DNA of 64,000 bases from positions 379,877 to 443,876 of the forward strand of contig NZ_JBLXDN010000001.1 of NCBI RefSeq assembly GCF_048264025.1, given 5' to 3'. The stretch is from Nitrincola sp048264025. Lineage in GTDB: Bacteria; Pseudomonadota; Gammaproteobacteria; Pseudomonadales; Balneatricaceae. The notes below the pieces were generated by a model, which was given only the letters and a program-made list of their open reading frames with translations, made no database searches and was not told where the DNA came from. Positions 1 through 7,429 of the stretch are shown here, in pieces; position 1 is the first letter of the stretch, and each line of letters begins with the position of its first letter. Made by a program: the position numbers and the translations under genes.

Positions 1-61
1 CAGGGTAAAGCCGAGCCTTATATGATTACACAAACAGCCATTGTTATGATTTTTACCCAGC

Positions 62-679
62 ATGGATAACGCCTTTACGCTAGTCGAATTTACTCGAATA
101 TATCTGGCTATTTTTTATTCCTGTGTTGCTGCGTTTTATACCCTAAGAATAATTGCGAAGAAACGATCAGGTTTGCACGAGGTAGTTTTCTCGGGGGAGC
201 GATTTAGCTCAACCTGGTTAAATCATATGCTATTTCGCGGTTTTAGAGTCACTATCTGGTTGGTCTGTTTATTTCGCTGGTTTTTTCCAAGCATTGATCG
301 CTATTTGGGCATCTTTGAGGATCTCAATGTATGGCCAATCGTGCTGGTTGGCGATATTTTACTAGCTGCGGGTTTTTTGTTTGCTGTTGTAATCCATTTA
401 AGCCTAGGGCGTCAATGGAGATCTGGTATTGACCCTCACGAGCCCGGCACATTGAAAACTAATGGTTTTTATAAGTATTCTCGCAACCCGATGTATCTAG
501 GCGTTGCGACTGCACAGGTTGGGTTCCTCCTTGCTTTGCCCTCTGTATTTTCTGTTGTCTGTCTGTTGGTCGGGTTATACGCACTGTACAGCCAAACACT
601 GGCTGAGGAAGCTCATCTTCTAAACAGGTTTCCAAAAGACTACAGACATTACAAAGACCGTGTTCGAAGATGGTTATAG
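62..679 (+). CDS. isoprenylcysteine carboxyl methyltransferase (ICMT)/PEMT-family membrane protein
   Basis: A 205-residue integral membrane protein with about four to five hydrophobic segments. The C-terminal half carries the PEMT/ICMT signature: a GRQWRSGIDP segment, then YSRNPMYLG near residue 140 and a late EEAHL...Y..Y motif, which form the SAM and substrate pocket in this superfamily. Members transfer methyl groups from SAM to membrane lipids or thiol/carboxyl groups. The actual substrate cannot be told from the sequence. The ATG is the first in-frame start after a TGA at 47-49; no clear ribosome binding site precedes it. It stands alone, followed by about 230 bases with no convincing gene. 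Confidence 0.8.
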   Translation: MDNAFTLVEFTRIYLAIFYSCVAAFYTLRIIAKKRSGLHEVVFSGERFSSTWLNHMLFRGFRVTIWLVCLFRWFFPSIDRYLGIFEDLNVWPIVLVGDILLAAGFLFAVVIHLSLGRQWRSGIDPHEPGTLKTNGFYKYSRNPMYLGVATAQVGFLLALPSVFSVVCLLVGLYALYSQTLAEEAHLLNRFPKDYRHYKDRVRRWL

Positions 680-907
680 GTATCAAGATATTGCCACCAA
701 TGAAAAACATGCGTAGTAAAATTAGAATATTCAATAAAAACAAAAAATTACAGCGAAAAACCATACAAAAAATCCTATAATGGCGACGGTTTTTTGCTCT
801 GGTTCCGACTACGCCTTCACTATGCTTGCCAGTTATAGCTTGGGTATTGGTTAACAGGTTTAGGCAAGTGCGTTCCCGGCCTGACATCAATCCACCGGAT
901 GCCCAAT

Positions 908-1148
908 TCAACAGCACCGGCAAAGTTCCTTGATACGTCGTATCATCGCCCAGATTACCTGTCGCCGAGCCTCGCGCTGATCCAGCCTCACTCGCTCAAG
1001 ATCAATGCCTCCCCGCTCATCGAGGTATCTAGCTGGGATACCGCCCTTAAGCGGGTCATCGGTACTCGCTTCTGCCAGGTCATCGTTATCCTGGCAGGAT
1101 AACGATTCGTTGGGTTGAAAGTAGCGTTCTTCAGTTGAGCTAATCATG
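908..1148 (-). CDS. small hypothetical protein, divergent from a LysR regulator
   Basis: Encodes about 79 residues, acidic in the first half and Arg-rich in the C-terminal helix (REARRQVIWAMIRRIKEL). I start it at the ATG at 1148 because GGAGGT lies 8 bases upstream; a second ATG at 1162 would add five residues but has a poorer site. The charged amphipathic C-terminus is loosely like the short RSP_7527/DUF1127-type proteins of proteobacteria, but I see no diagnostic motif. It is divergent from the LysR gene, the usual position of a target of such a regulator. The call as a real gene rests on the ribosome binding site and the context. Confidence 0.5.
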
Positions 1149-1265
1149 TCTCTGACCTCCATTGTGTCGTCCCTGGCGACGGGACGCTTTGGTTATCTCA
1201 TGGGTTCAGATACATGCTAGTATTATTAAATATTGCAAGCTATTCCAAAAAATCGAGGACTGACT

Positions 1266-2225
1266 TTGCAAAAACGAACAGGAAACCCGCCCAACCAATC
1301 GACCATCACCAGTCAAAAAACACGGAGCCATCTGGCCTGGAATGACTTTGAGCTTGTCCTGGCAATTGCAACTTCAGGCTCTTTGTCAGGCGCTTCACGC
1401 GCCCTGGGTGTCAGTCATGCTACTGTTTTTAGGAGGATCGGTGATATCGAGCAGCGCCTGGGCGTTACGCTTTTTGAGCGGAGCCGGACCGGTTACCGAC
1501 CAACGCTTGCGGGAGAAGAACTTGCCGACACCGCCAAGGTAATGGATGAAGCTGCCTTGGCTGCCGAACGTAAAGTGGCCGGACGTGACCTGGAACCCAG
1601 TGGAGAAATCTGGGCCACCACAACGGACTCGCTACTGATGGGGTTACTGACACCCCTGTTTATGCAATTCCAGCACAAATATCCAGGCATCCTGCTCGAC
1701 GTCGCCGTATCCAACCAATTATTCAACCTGACACGCAGAGAAGCGGATGTCGCCATCCGCCCGTCCAACCGCCCACCTGAAAACCTGATCGGCCGACCCT
1801 TGACCCCCATCGGTCAGGCAGTCTACGGGCACCGAAGCCTCGGCTTGACCCCGGGAGGGATGATCGAAACTCTTGCTAACCAACCCTGGATTGGTGGTGG
1901 GCCGCGATTACAGGACGCGGCTCTGAGTCAGTGGATGGACAATAACGGGCTGAACGAGGCCTGTGTTTATCGCGTTGATACCCTGGTTAGCATACTCAGC
2001 GCTGTTCGCTCGGGCATGGGGCTGGCCGTCCTGCCGTGTTACCTGGCCGGCGATGATGCGGATATTGTGCAGCTCACCGACCCCATCCCTGAACTGGAGT
2101 ACGGCCTGTGGTTTCTGATGCACCCAGATCTGAGAGGGGTAGTGAGAATTCATGCCTTAATGGACTTTCTGACCGAAGCTATCCGTGCGCAGAAACAACG
2201 CCTGGCCGGGCCATTATTACCCTAG
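1266..2225 (+). CDS. LysR-family transcriptional regulator
   Basis: N-terminal winged helix-turn-helix of the LysR type (LAWNDFELVLAIATSGSLSG, then ASRALGVSHATVFRRI) followed by an effector-binding domain with the usual two-lobe pattern. The longest frame opens at a TTG at 1233. A second TTG at 1266 has GAGGA 7 bases upstream and gives about 319 residues, closer to family length, so it is preferred. It lies divergent to the small gene at 908-1148 and probably controls it and itself from the ~115-base gap. The ligand is unknown. The domain after the HTH resembles regulators of small catabolic or stress loci, but nothing fixes a pathway. Confidence 0.85.
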   Translation: MQKRTGNPPNQSTITSQKTRSHLAWNDFELVLAIATSGSLSGASRALGVSHATVFRRIGDIEQRLGVTLFERSRTGYRPTLAGEELADTAKVMDEAALAAERKVAGRDLEPSGEIWATTTDSLLMGLLTPLFMQFQHKYPGILLDVAVSNQLFNLTRREADVAIRPSNRPPENLIGRPLTPIGQAVYGHRSLGLTPGGMIETLANQPWIGGGPRLQDAALSQWMDNNGLNEACVYRVDTLVSILSAVRSGMGLAVLPCYLAGDDADIVQLTDPIPELEYGLWFLMHPDLRGVVRIHALMDFLTEAIRAQKQRLAGPLLP

Positions 2226-2363
2226 CTTGGTTTTATTTGCTGTAGTAGATACATTTGGTATAACAGAGCGCTGCCCCAAAGGGTTTTGAGTCACAATGTC
2301 GACCTTTGTGGTCCAATGTTTAACGGCACAGTACCCACGCTATACACAAATGAGGTTATTAAA

Positions 2364-2720
2364 TTGCGAGTAATTATTACTATGGCGTTGCTTCTCTCAC
2401 TAGAGGGTTGCGCGAGTCAAACTGTTCGGGTTTACGAAAATACGGGCGAAAGGCAGTGTGAAGGGGGCGGGGTTACGCTTACGGAGAATGCAGCGAAGCT
2501 CACCAGTGCGGGTATTGACGTTATCGATTCGAAATGTGGCATACAAACTGGTGTTGCTGTTATGGCTGTTTGTGGCGGCTCAACAGTCAACATTCACACC
2601 CACGAAATAAAAGCGCATGACCTCGATAGAGCCGAAGAGCTGGGGTTCGAAAATATCATCGCTTTGGTTAGTAAGGAAAGCGGTACCGGCTATGCGTTCA
2701 AGCAATGCCCAGACGCCTAA
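2364..2720 (+). CDS. small hypothetical lipoprotein
   Basis: The longest frame begins at 2286, but a TTG at 2364 with GAGG 8 bases upstream gives a short hydrophobic leader ending in LSLEGC, a lipobox-like site (Glu at -2 is unusual). The mature protein of about 100 residues has paired cysteines (RQCEGGG, SKCGIQ, AVCGG, FKQC), suggesting disulfides in the periplasm. It has the look of the small proteobacterial lipoproteins that carry a C-terminal 'HEI...A..LGF' segment, but no function is known to me. Its 3' end overlaps the start of the SGNH fragment that follows. Confidence 0.6.
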   Translation: MRVIITMALLLSLEGCASQTVRVYENTGERQCEGGGVTLTENAAKLTSAGIDVIDSKCGIQTGVAVMAVCGGSTVNIHTHEIKAHDLDRAEELGFENIIALVSKESGTGYAFKQCPDA

Positions 2721-3039
2721 TAAGCACAGTGTAACACTGGCTGCTGCATTACTTTTGGCTGCCAGCTCGGTATTTGCCGAGTCGCCAATCCTGCTCGTCG
2801 CGCCGCCTGAGATTCAAAAGGCCAAAGGCAATATTGCACCAAAGTTCGAAGGTGCAGAGGAAAAGGCGGTGGGGTTATCCGCCGCCATTGCTGCAGTCGC
2901 TGAGGAGTGCCGATGTCACTTTTTCGATGCAGGTCTGGTAACATCGACAAGCCGAGTTGATGGCGTTCATTTGGATGAAGATCAACATGACGAACTTGGT
3001 TTGGCATTGGCCAAAGCCATTCAGCCGCTGGTTTCGTAA
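2692..3039 (+). pseudogene. C-terminal fragment of an SGNH/GDSL hydrolase (arylesterase-like)
   Basis: From about residue 30 this frame matches the last third of SGNH-hydrolase arylesterases: ILLVAPPEI, a GAEEKAVGLS segment, CRCHFFDAG, and the catalytic Asp-His block DGVHLD. The GDS serine block, the GxND block and the first ~110 residues expected upstream are absent, so no complete catalytic triad can form. What precedes the fragment looks like a short signal peptide (LAAALLLAASSVFA), possibly created by the deletion junction. The reading overlaps the lipoprotein gene by 29 bases and has no good ribosome binding site. A remnant is the simplest reading; an expressed mini-protein is possible. 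Confidence 0.55.
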
Positions 3040-3084
3040 TATTGTGCATAACAATCGCGTGAAAACAAATCTAGGGACAGAAAT

Positions 3085-3381
3085 ATGAAATGGCCTTTCA
3101 TCTATGTAGTTTCGCTATTCGGGTTATGGCATACGATTGACTTGGAAGCGGATACTCTCTTCTCAAGCAAGATTGCTCCTTTCTTATTCAGCTTCGTTTT
3201 TATAGCCTTTCTATTTTGGCTTATCCTGAAAATGAGTAGACGCTCATCTTCATCAACTAGTGATGGGGGGGGTGGTGTCATAACGACAGGAGATGGTGTC
3301 GTAACGACGGGAAGTTTTTTTGATGTCAGTGGCGGAGGCGATTGCAGTGGTGGTGACTGCGGAGGCGGTGGTGGTGATTGA
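3085..3381 (+). CDS. small membrane protein with Gly/Cys-rich tail
   Basis: A 98-residue protein with two hydrophobic segments (about residues 4-16 and 30-50), a basic stretch (KMSRRSSSSTS) and a low-complexity tail rich in Gly, Asp and Cys (GGGDCSGGDCGGGGGD). The tail is preceded by a repeated VITTGDG/VVTTGS motif. AGGGACAG sits upstream of the ATG. Gly-Cys tails of this type occur in uncharacterised TIGR04222-like and related membrane proteins. I do not recognise a function; metal binding by the tail is only a guess. Confidence 0.5.
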   Translation: MKWPFIYVVSLFGLWHTIDLEADTLFSSKIAPFLFSFVFIAFLFWLILKMSRRSSSSTSDGGGGVITTGDGVVTTGSFFDVSGGGDCSGGDCGGGGGD

Positions 3382-3466
3382 TAGCCTTGCTAACAAGCCA
3401 CTTAAATACGTTTCCATGCACACAGGTAGTTGTTTATGTGGAGCGGTAGTGAAAAGTTTCCGGACT

Positions 3467-3506
3467 GGGTATCTATTGCGGTTGCGACCTTAGATACCCC
3501 GTTTTA
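3467..3506 (+). terminator. possible terminator hairpin in the 3382-3656 gap
   Basis: GGGTATCTA (3467-3475) and TAGATACCC (3491-3499) form a perfect 9-bp stem with a 15-base loop, followed by CGTTTTATCC. The T-run is short, so termination is uncertain. The same gap holds a consensus DnaA box, TTATCCACA, at 3504-3512. I see no gene in this gap. Confidence 0.35.
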
Positions 3507-3656
3507 TCCACAGAGCATTAAGCAAGTTCACCAAGAATCCAGAGCCTGTTGGCTCGAAGTCAGTTAACAAAGTAGGCCTTGCCGTGCTTCGCATTGAGCT
3601 ACAAGAAGCAGTGCAATTATCTTCATGATTGCGGCTAGTACAAAAGGAACACTGTA

Positions 3657-4052
3657 TTGATACACCAACAGATCACAGTACGGAAATCGGCAGGGTGGCG
3701 CATCTACGCTTGGGTTATTGCTATGCAAGCTGTTGGCGCGCCGATGGCTGCTGTTTATTTCGACGATTTCAGCGTCATGGATATTGTGGACTTTGTCTTC
3801 ATAGTGATCGGAGTCCTTGGGTTGATGGGATACGTGTATGCATTGCGCATTGGCTCGGCAGGATTCTGGTGGCTGTTCCTGCCAGTGTTTGTACTCTGGG
3901 ATCTATTCTTTCGTTTCATCATAATGAGGCCTGACTCAGAGGTCGACATCACCTCCTACTACCTTATCCTTTGCATCCTATTTCTGTTTCTCATCCCACA
4001 GTACATCGCGATCTATCGCTATCAGCGTGAGCTACAGCTGAGTCAGACCTAG
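3657..4052 (+). CDS. hypothetical four-helix membrane protein
   Basis: 131 residues with four strongly hydrophobic segments (about 15-35, 43-62, 68-90 and 100-120) and charged ends. It starts at a TTG at 3657 with AAGGA about 8 bases upstream. No family is recognised. Its last codons overlap the end of the converging MFS gene by four bases, which supports this frame over the overlapping +1-frame alternative. Confidence 0.6.
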   Translation: MIHQQITVRKSAGWRIYAWVIAMQAVGAPMAAVYFDDFSVMDIVDFVFIVIGVLGLMGYVYALRIGSAGFWWLFLPVFVLWDLFFRFIIMRPDSEVDITSYYLILCILFLFLIPQYIAIYRYQRELQLSQT

Positions 4053-5266
4053 GGTGTATGTACATCTCTGCGCAGGTTAATGACCTGAAACAGCGCTCCT
4101 ATTGCAGCAACCACACCGGCACCAACTGGCAGAACCCATATGGGTAGATTAAGCATTAATGCCAGACCACCTGCTGCGGCGCCAATAGCACTACCCAGAT
4201 ACAAAGCAGATTCATTGAGCGCTACAGCAAGATTACCATCACCATGCGACTCCCGAGCATGGATTAGCTGATTATTCTGCGGCACTTGCAGAGCCCAACC
4301 AACAGCTCCCCAGATTGCTATTGGCAGCATAACCAGCCAAGCACTCCAAGCCGAAATTAGCGGTAGTACCAGAAGAGACAGTGACAGAACCAACATGATG
4401 AAAAGCGTCATTCTAGGGCCACTAATGCGGTCGGTCATAGGTCCCACTAAAAAGCTTCCAGCTACACCACCAACTCCCCAAACCCAAAGGTAGGGTATAA
4501 CTGTTTCCACCCTGCCATAATCTGGAGCCAATAACAGAGGAGCAAGAAAGGTATACATCCCAAGGCTAGCTATGGCGGCCAGCAATGACACCAGAAGAAT
4601 GATTGTCACTTGGCCATCAACCAACAATGACAACTTGCGATGTAGTGGAATGAATGCCGTACTCGGTAATGCTGGCAATCGCCACAACAGCCCAAAAAGG
4701 GCAATTAACCCAAGGGAGGTTACTAACCAAAGTGCCGATGCCCAACCCCATTGTTCTGCCAGAATAAGACCAATCGGGACGCCCAACACTGTTCCCGCGG
4801 CCATACCACCCATGATGATAGAAATGGCCTTTCCTCGACCAGTCGTTGACAGTGTCGCCACTATAGCGATGCCCATCGCAAGATAAACTCCGGAACCGAT
4901 CCCGGCTATCGCCCTAAATACAAGCAACCACGAAAAATCCGTAGAAAGTGCACTGGCAGCGTTTGATAACACAAACAAACCAAGTGCAGCTAACAACCCG
5001 GCTCTTTGTCGATTACCCGGTAGCAAAGCCACAATGAGTGGCGACCCTATTCCATAAGCTAGTGTAAAGGCTGTTACTAGCTGTGCAGCAACTCCGACAG
5101 AAACACTGAAGGCCTGTTCGATCATAGGAATAAGCCCCGCTGTAACATAAGACGCCATACCGAGTGCAAAGGCACCCAGTGCAATCAGGTAAACAGAAGG
5201 AGAGGCTGAGGATGTGGTTATAACGGACGTTACTTCTGTTCGACAAGCTTCATTACTCATATTCAT
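4049..5266 (-). CDS. MFS transporter, AraJ/YdhP-like drug or sugar exporter
   Basis: About 405 residues with twelve predicted membrane helices and the typical MFS loop signatures (GSPLIVALLPGNRQR after helix 2, RAIAGIGSGVYLAM in helix 4, GTVLGVPIGLILAEQWGW in helix 5 with the antiporter-like GxxxGxPxG pattern). These features fit the DHA1 AraJ/NepI/YdhP exporters. I place the start at the ATG at 5266, with GGAG nine bases upstream; the longer frame opens with a TTG at 5281. It is divergent from the XRE regulator, a common efflux/repressor arrangement, with an operator-like palindrome between them. The substrate is unknown. Confidence 0.88.
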   Translation of the reverse strand: MNMSNEACRTEVTSVITTSSASPSVYLIALGAFALGMASYVTAGLIPMIEQAFSVSVGVAAQLVTAFTLAYGIGSPLIVALLPGNRQRAGLLAALGLFVLSNAASALSTDFSWLLVFRAIAGIGSGVYLAMGIAIVATLSTTGRGKAISIIMGGMAAGTVLGVPIGLILAEQWGWASALWLVTSLGLIALFGLLWRLPALPSTAFIPLHRKLSLLVDGQVTIILLVSLLAAIASLGMYTFLAPLLLAPDYGRVETVIPYLWVWGVGGVAGSFLVGPMTDRISGPRMTLFIMLVLSLSLLVLPLISAWSAWLVMLPIAIWGAVGWALQVPQNNQLIHARESHGDGNLAVALNESALYLGSAIGAAAGGLALMLNLPIWVLPVGAGVVAAIGALFQVINLRRDVHTP

Positions 5267-5316
5267 GGATCGTTTCTCCAAGTGCGAAAAACGGCCATTC
5301 TATGAGTGCAAATAAA

Positions 5317-5358
5317 CTGTTACAATTTAACTGATTATACTATTACTTAAAGTAACAG
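5317..5358. promoter_or_regulatory. operator-like inverted repeats between MFS and XRE genes
   Basis: CTGTTAC (5317-5323) and GTAACAG (5352-5358) are perfect inverted repeats. Inside the right arm is a complete 13-base palindrome, TTACTTAAAGTAA (5343-5355). They lie in the shared promoter gap, close to the regulator ATG at 5366. This is the expected place for the XRE regulator's own binding site. Confidence 0.5.
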
Positions 5359-5365
5359 GGATCTC

Positions 5366-6151
5366 ATGAGTAAACTTGAGCGCACGCGTGCAGAGCTTAC
5401 GACCTTCCTGCGCACGAGACGTGAACGATTATCTCCCGCTGACGTCGGCCTGCCCAGCGGCGGTCGTCGGCGCACTCCAGGGCTGCGTCGTGAAGAAGTT
5501 GCTGCACTTTCGGGCGTAGGTCTCACTTGGTACACCTGGCTGGAGCAAGGTCGAGACATCAGTGTGTCTCCCTCCTTTTTGGACAACCTTTCTCGAGCAC
5601 TAAAGCTCGATGCCGCCGAACGCAGGCACTTATTTTTACTTGCTCATGACAGGCTTCCAGCCGAACCAGGCAAAACCTTTTGCGAGGTGCCGCCATTAGT
5701 GTTGAGATTAATGAAGGATCTATCGCCTCATGCGACCTACGTGCTTAATCTTCGCTGGGATGTATTAGCTTTCAACGATCCGGCCGACCAGCTATTTGGT
5801 TTCAAGCACCATGCGGCAGGACAACGCAATTTGTTGTGGATGCTGTTTACTGACCCGAGCCTGCGCGAACGTTTGGTTGATTGGGAAGATCAAGCCGTAC
5901 AAATGCTATCCAGTTTTCGACGCGATTATGCCCATGCGACACAGGAAGCAGAGATCCAGGCACTTGTTGCCAATTTACAAAAGGCATCCCCCGAGTTCAA
6001 ACAGGGGTGGAGCCGCCATGATGTCCACGCACCCTGCCAGGGTAAACGTGACCTACAGCTTGATGGCAGGATAGTTACTTTCGAACACACGTCAATGACC
6101 ATCGACGCCGATCGGCACCTTCGATTAGTGGTGTATGCAGAAACATCTTAA
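5366..6151 (+). CDS. XRE-family regulator with MmyB-like ligand domain
   Basis: 261 residues. The N-terminal HTH has the characteristic form of the MmyB group (RRTPGLRREEVAALSGVGLTWYTWLEQGR, residues ~35-63). It is followed by the MmyB-like PAS-type domain (LNLRWDVLAFNDPADQLFG and the closing EHTSMTIDADRHLRLVVY). Proteins of this family bind a fatty acid or other hydrophobic ligand and often repress a neighbouring exporter or oxidoreductase. It is divergent from the MFS gene and is its likely regulator. The frame stays open for 20 codons past the TAA, ending at a TGA near 6217, which may be an old C-terminal extension or chance. Confidence 0.88.
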   Translation: MSKLERTRAELTTFLRTRRERLSPADVGLPSGGRRRTPGLRREEVAALSGVGLTWYTWLEQGRDISVSPSFLDNLSRALKLDAAERRHLFLLAHDRLPAEPGKTFCEVPPLVLRLMKDLSPHATYVLNLRWDVLAFNDPADQLFGFKHHAAGQRNLLWMLFTDPSLRERLVDWEDQAVQMLSSFRRDYAHATQEAEIQALVANLQKASPEFKQGWSRHDVHAPCQGKRDLQLDGRIVTFEHTSMTIDADRHLRLVVYAETS

Positions 6152-6249
6152 ATCACGGAAAGACTTGAAATTGACCCCAAGAAAGCCGATGAGCGGCTGA
6201 GCTTTCTTCTGGACTGATATAAAAAACAGGTAACTGTGGATAACTAACC

Positions 6250-6669
6250 ATGTGGATACAAAAAACCCTTCAATTAGACGCCAAACCCAGGGGCTTTCAC
6301 CTCATCACCCGTGATGTGTTGCAAGCTATTCCAGAGCTAAAGCAGTGTAATATTGGCCTGCTACACCTGTTTATCCAGCATACCTCGGCCTCGCTGACCA
6401 TCAACGAGAATGCCGATCCAGATGTGCGGGGTGATTTTGAGCGCTTTTTTAATCATGCAGTTCCGGAAAATGCCCCCTTTTATGTGCATCTGGACGAAGG
6501 CAGTGATGATATGCCGGCGCACCTGAAAAGCAGTTTGCTGGGCTGCTCACTGAGTTTGCCCGTCAGTAACGGACACTTAAATCTGGGGAGCTGGCAGGGT
6601 ATCTACCTGTGCGAGCACCGCAATCATGGTGGATCGCGGCGGCTGGTTTTAACCCTGCAAGGTGAATAG
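6250..6669 (+). CDS. yjbQ: YjbQ/UPF0047 family protein (secondary thiamine-phosphate synthase-type)
   Basis: 139 residues, the usual length. It contains the family signature HTSASLTINENADPDVRGD (residues ~52-70), a downstream DDMPAHLKSSLLG block, the closing LGSWQGIYLCEHR segment and the NHGGSRRL end. YjbQ proteins show weak thiamine-phosphate synthase activity and bind a metal through conserved His/Asp residues; the true role is unsettled. A consensus DnaA box (6235-6243) sits 6 bases before the ATG. It is transcribed alone or with the GntR gene 76 bases downstream. Confidence 0.92.
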   Translation: MWIQKTLQLDAKPRGFHLITRDVLQAIPELKQCNIGLLHLFIQHTSASLTINENADPDVRGDFERFFNHAVPENAPFYVHLDEGSDDMPAHLKSSLLGCSLSLPVSNGHLNLGSWQGIYLCEHRNHGGSRRLVLTLQGE

Positions 6670-6704
6670 TGGCGCTAACACCCGTTGTGGTGCCTGAGGT
6701 ACAC

Positions 6705-6724
6705 TTGGATGATGCATCATCCAA
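6705..6724. promoter_or_regulatory. perfect 20-base palindrome upstream of the GntR gene
   Basis: TTGGATGATGCATCATCCAA is a perfect palindrome 21 bases before the GntR start at 6746. Its core ATGATGCATCAT recurs at 9738-9749, before the kinase/lyase operon. A shared operator of the GntR protein is the simplest explanation. Confidence 0.7.
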
Positions 6725-6745
6725 ACCTGCAAGAGCCTATTCGCT

Positions 6746-7429
6746 ATGAATTATCCAATCAGTGAAATCCATCATGCCCGACTGGGCAGCAGTATTTATG
6801 CACTGTTACGCGATGCGCTGATTACCGGGCGCTTCAAGCCTAATGACCGGCTGCGTATCCGCGAACTGGCTGAGCAGTTATCCACCAGTGTCACACCGGT
6901 GCGTGATGCCATCCTGCAACTGGCCAAGGAGCAGGCGCTGGAGATGCGCTCACCACGCGACATTCGCGTTCCGCAGTTAAGTCAGAGCCAATATGATGAA
7001 ATTCGCCTGTTGCGTTTGTCATTGGAAGGTATGGCGGCGGAGCAGGCGGCACAGAAAATCAGCGCCGATGCCTTGCAACAATTACGCGCAAATATCGATC
7101 AGAATCATACCGCAATCCTCGCAAACGATCTGTCAGTGGCCTTACGGTTGAATAGCGAATTTCACCTATTACTGGCTGATGCGGCAGGCATGCCCTTGCT
7201 ACGCAATCTGATTGACATGCTGTGGATGCGTACCGGCCCGCTGATTGCCCAGAGCTACCGTGAGTTTTCCCAGCAGATGGCCATAGGTCATCATGAAGAG
7301 CTGTGGCAGGCTCTGGCTAGTCGTGACTCAGACGCGACCCGCACAGCCATCCAGCAGGACATTCTCGATGGTAATCTGAAAATGCGTAGCTTCCTGCGAG
7401 AGGATGACGCATCAGCTCAGCCGAGTTAA
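6746..7429 (+). CDS. GntR-family (FadR/VanR-type) regulator of the kinase/phospho-lyase operon
   Basis: 227 residues. Winged HTH at residues ~15-75 (IYALLRDALITGRFKPNDRL then LRIRELAEQLSTSVTPVRDAI) and an all-helical FCD domain with the metal/ligand residues of the family (LRLNSEFHLLL, IGHHEELWQAL). The start ATG follows the palindrome at 6705-6724. The gene converges on the aminotransferase-type lyase gene with an 18-base overlap of coding ends. The palindrome shared with the operon's promoter makes it the likely local regulator, also controlling itself. The inducer is probably the operon's amino-alcohol substrate or its phosphate (inference). Confidence 0.88.
   Translation: MNYPISEIHHARLGSSIYALLRDALITGRFKPNDRLRIRELAEQLSTSVTPVRDAILQLAKEQALEMRSPRDIRVPQLSQSQYDEIRLLRLSLEGMAAEQAAQKISADALQQLRANIDQNHTAILANDLSVALRLNSEFHLLLADAAGMPLLRNLIDMLWMRTGPLIAQSYREFSQQMAIGHHEELWQALASRDSDATRTAIQQDILDGNLKMRSFLREDDASAQPS

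Noticed and set aside
459..923. 154-codon minus-strand frame after the methyltransferase gene
   Set aside because: Half of it is antisense to the methyltransferase; no motif, no start signal, and low-complexity middle.
2286..3660. Integron gene-cassette array around the small lipoprotein and membrane genes
   Set aside because: Short unrelated ORFs and TAACAA-like ends suggested cassettes, but no pair of core sites (RYYYAAC and GTTRRRY) and no integrase was found.
6152..6217. In-frame continuation of the XRE gene past its stop
   Set aside because: Twenty codons read openly to a TGA, but this length is possible by chance and the XRE protein already has a normal C-terminus.
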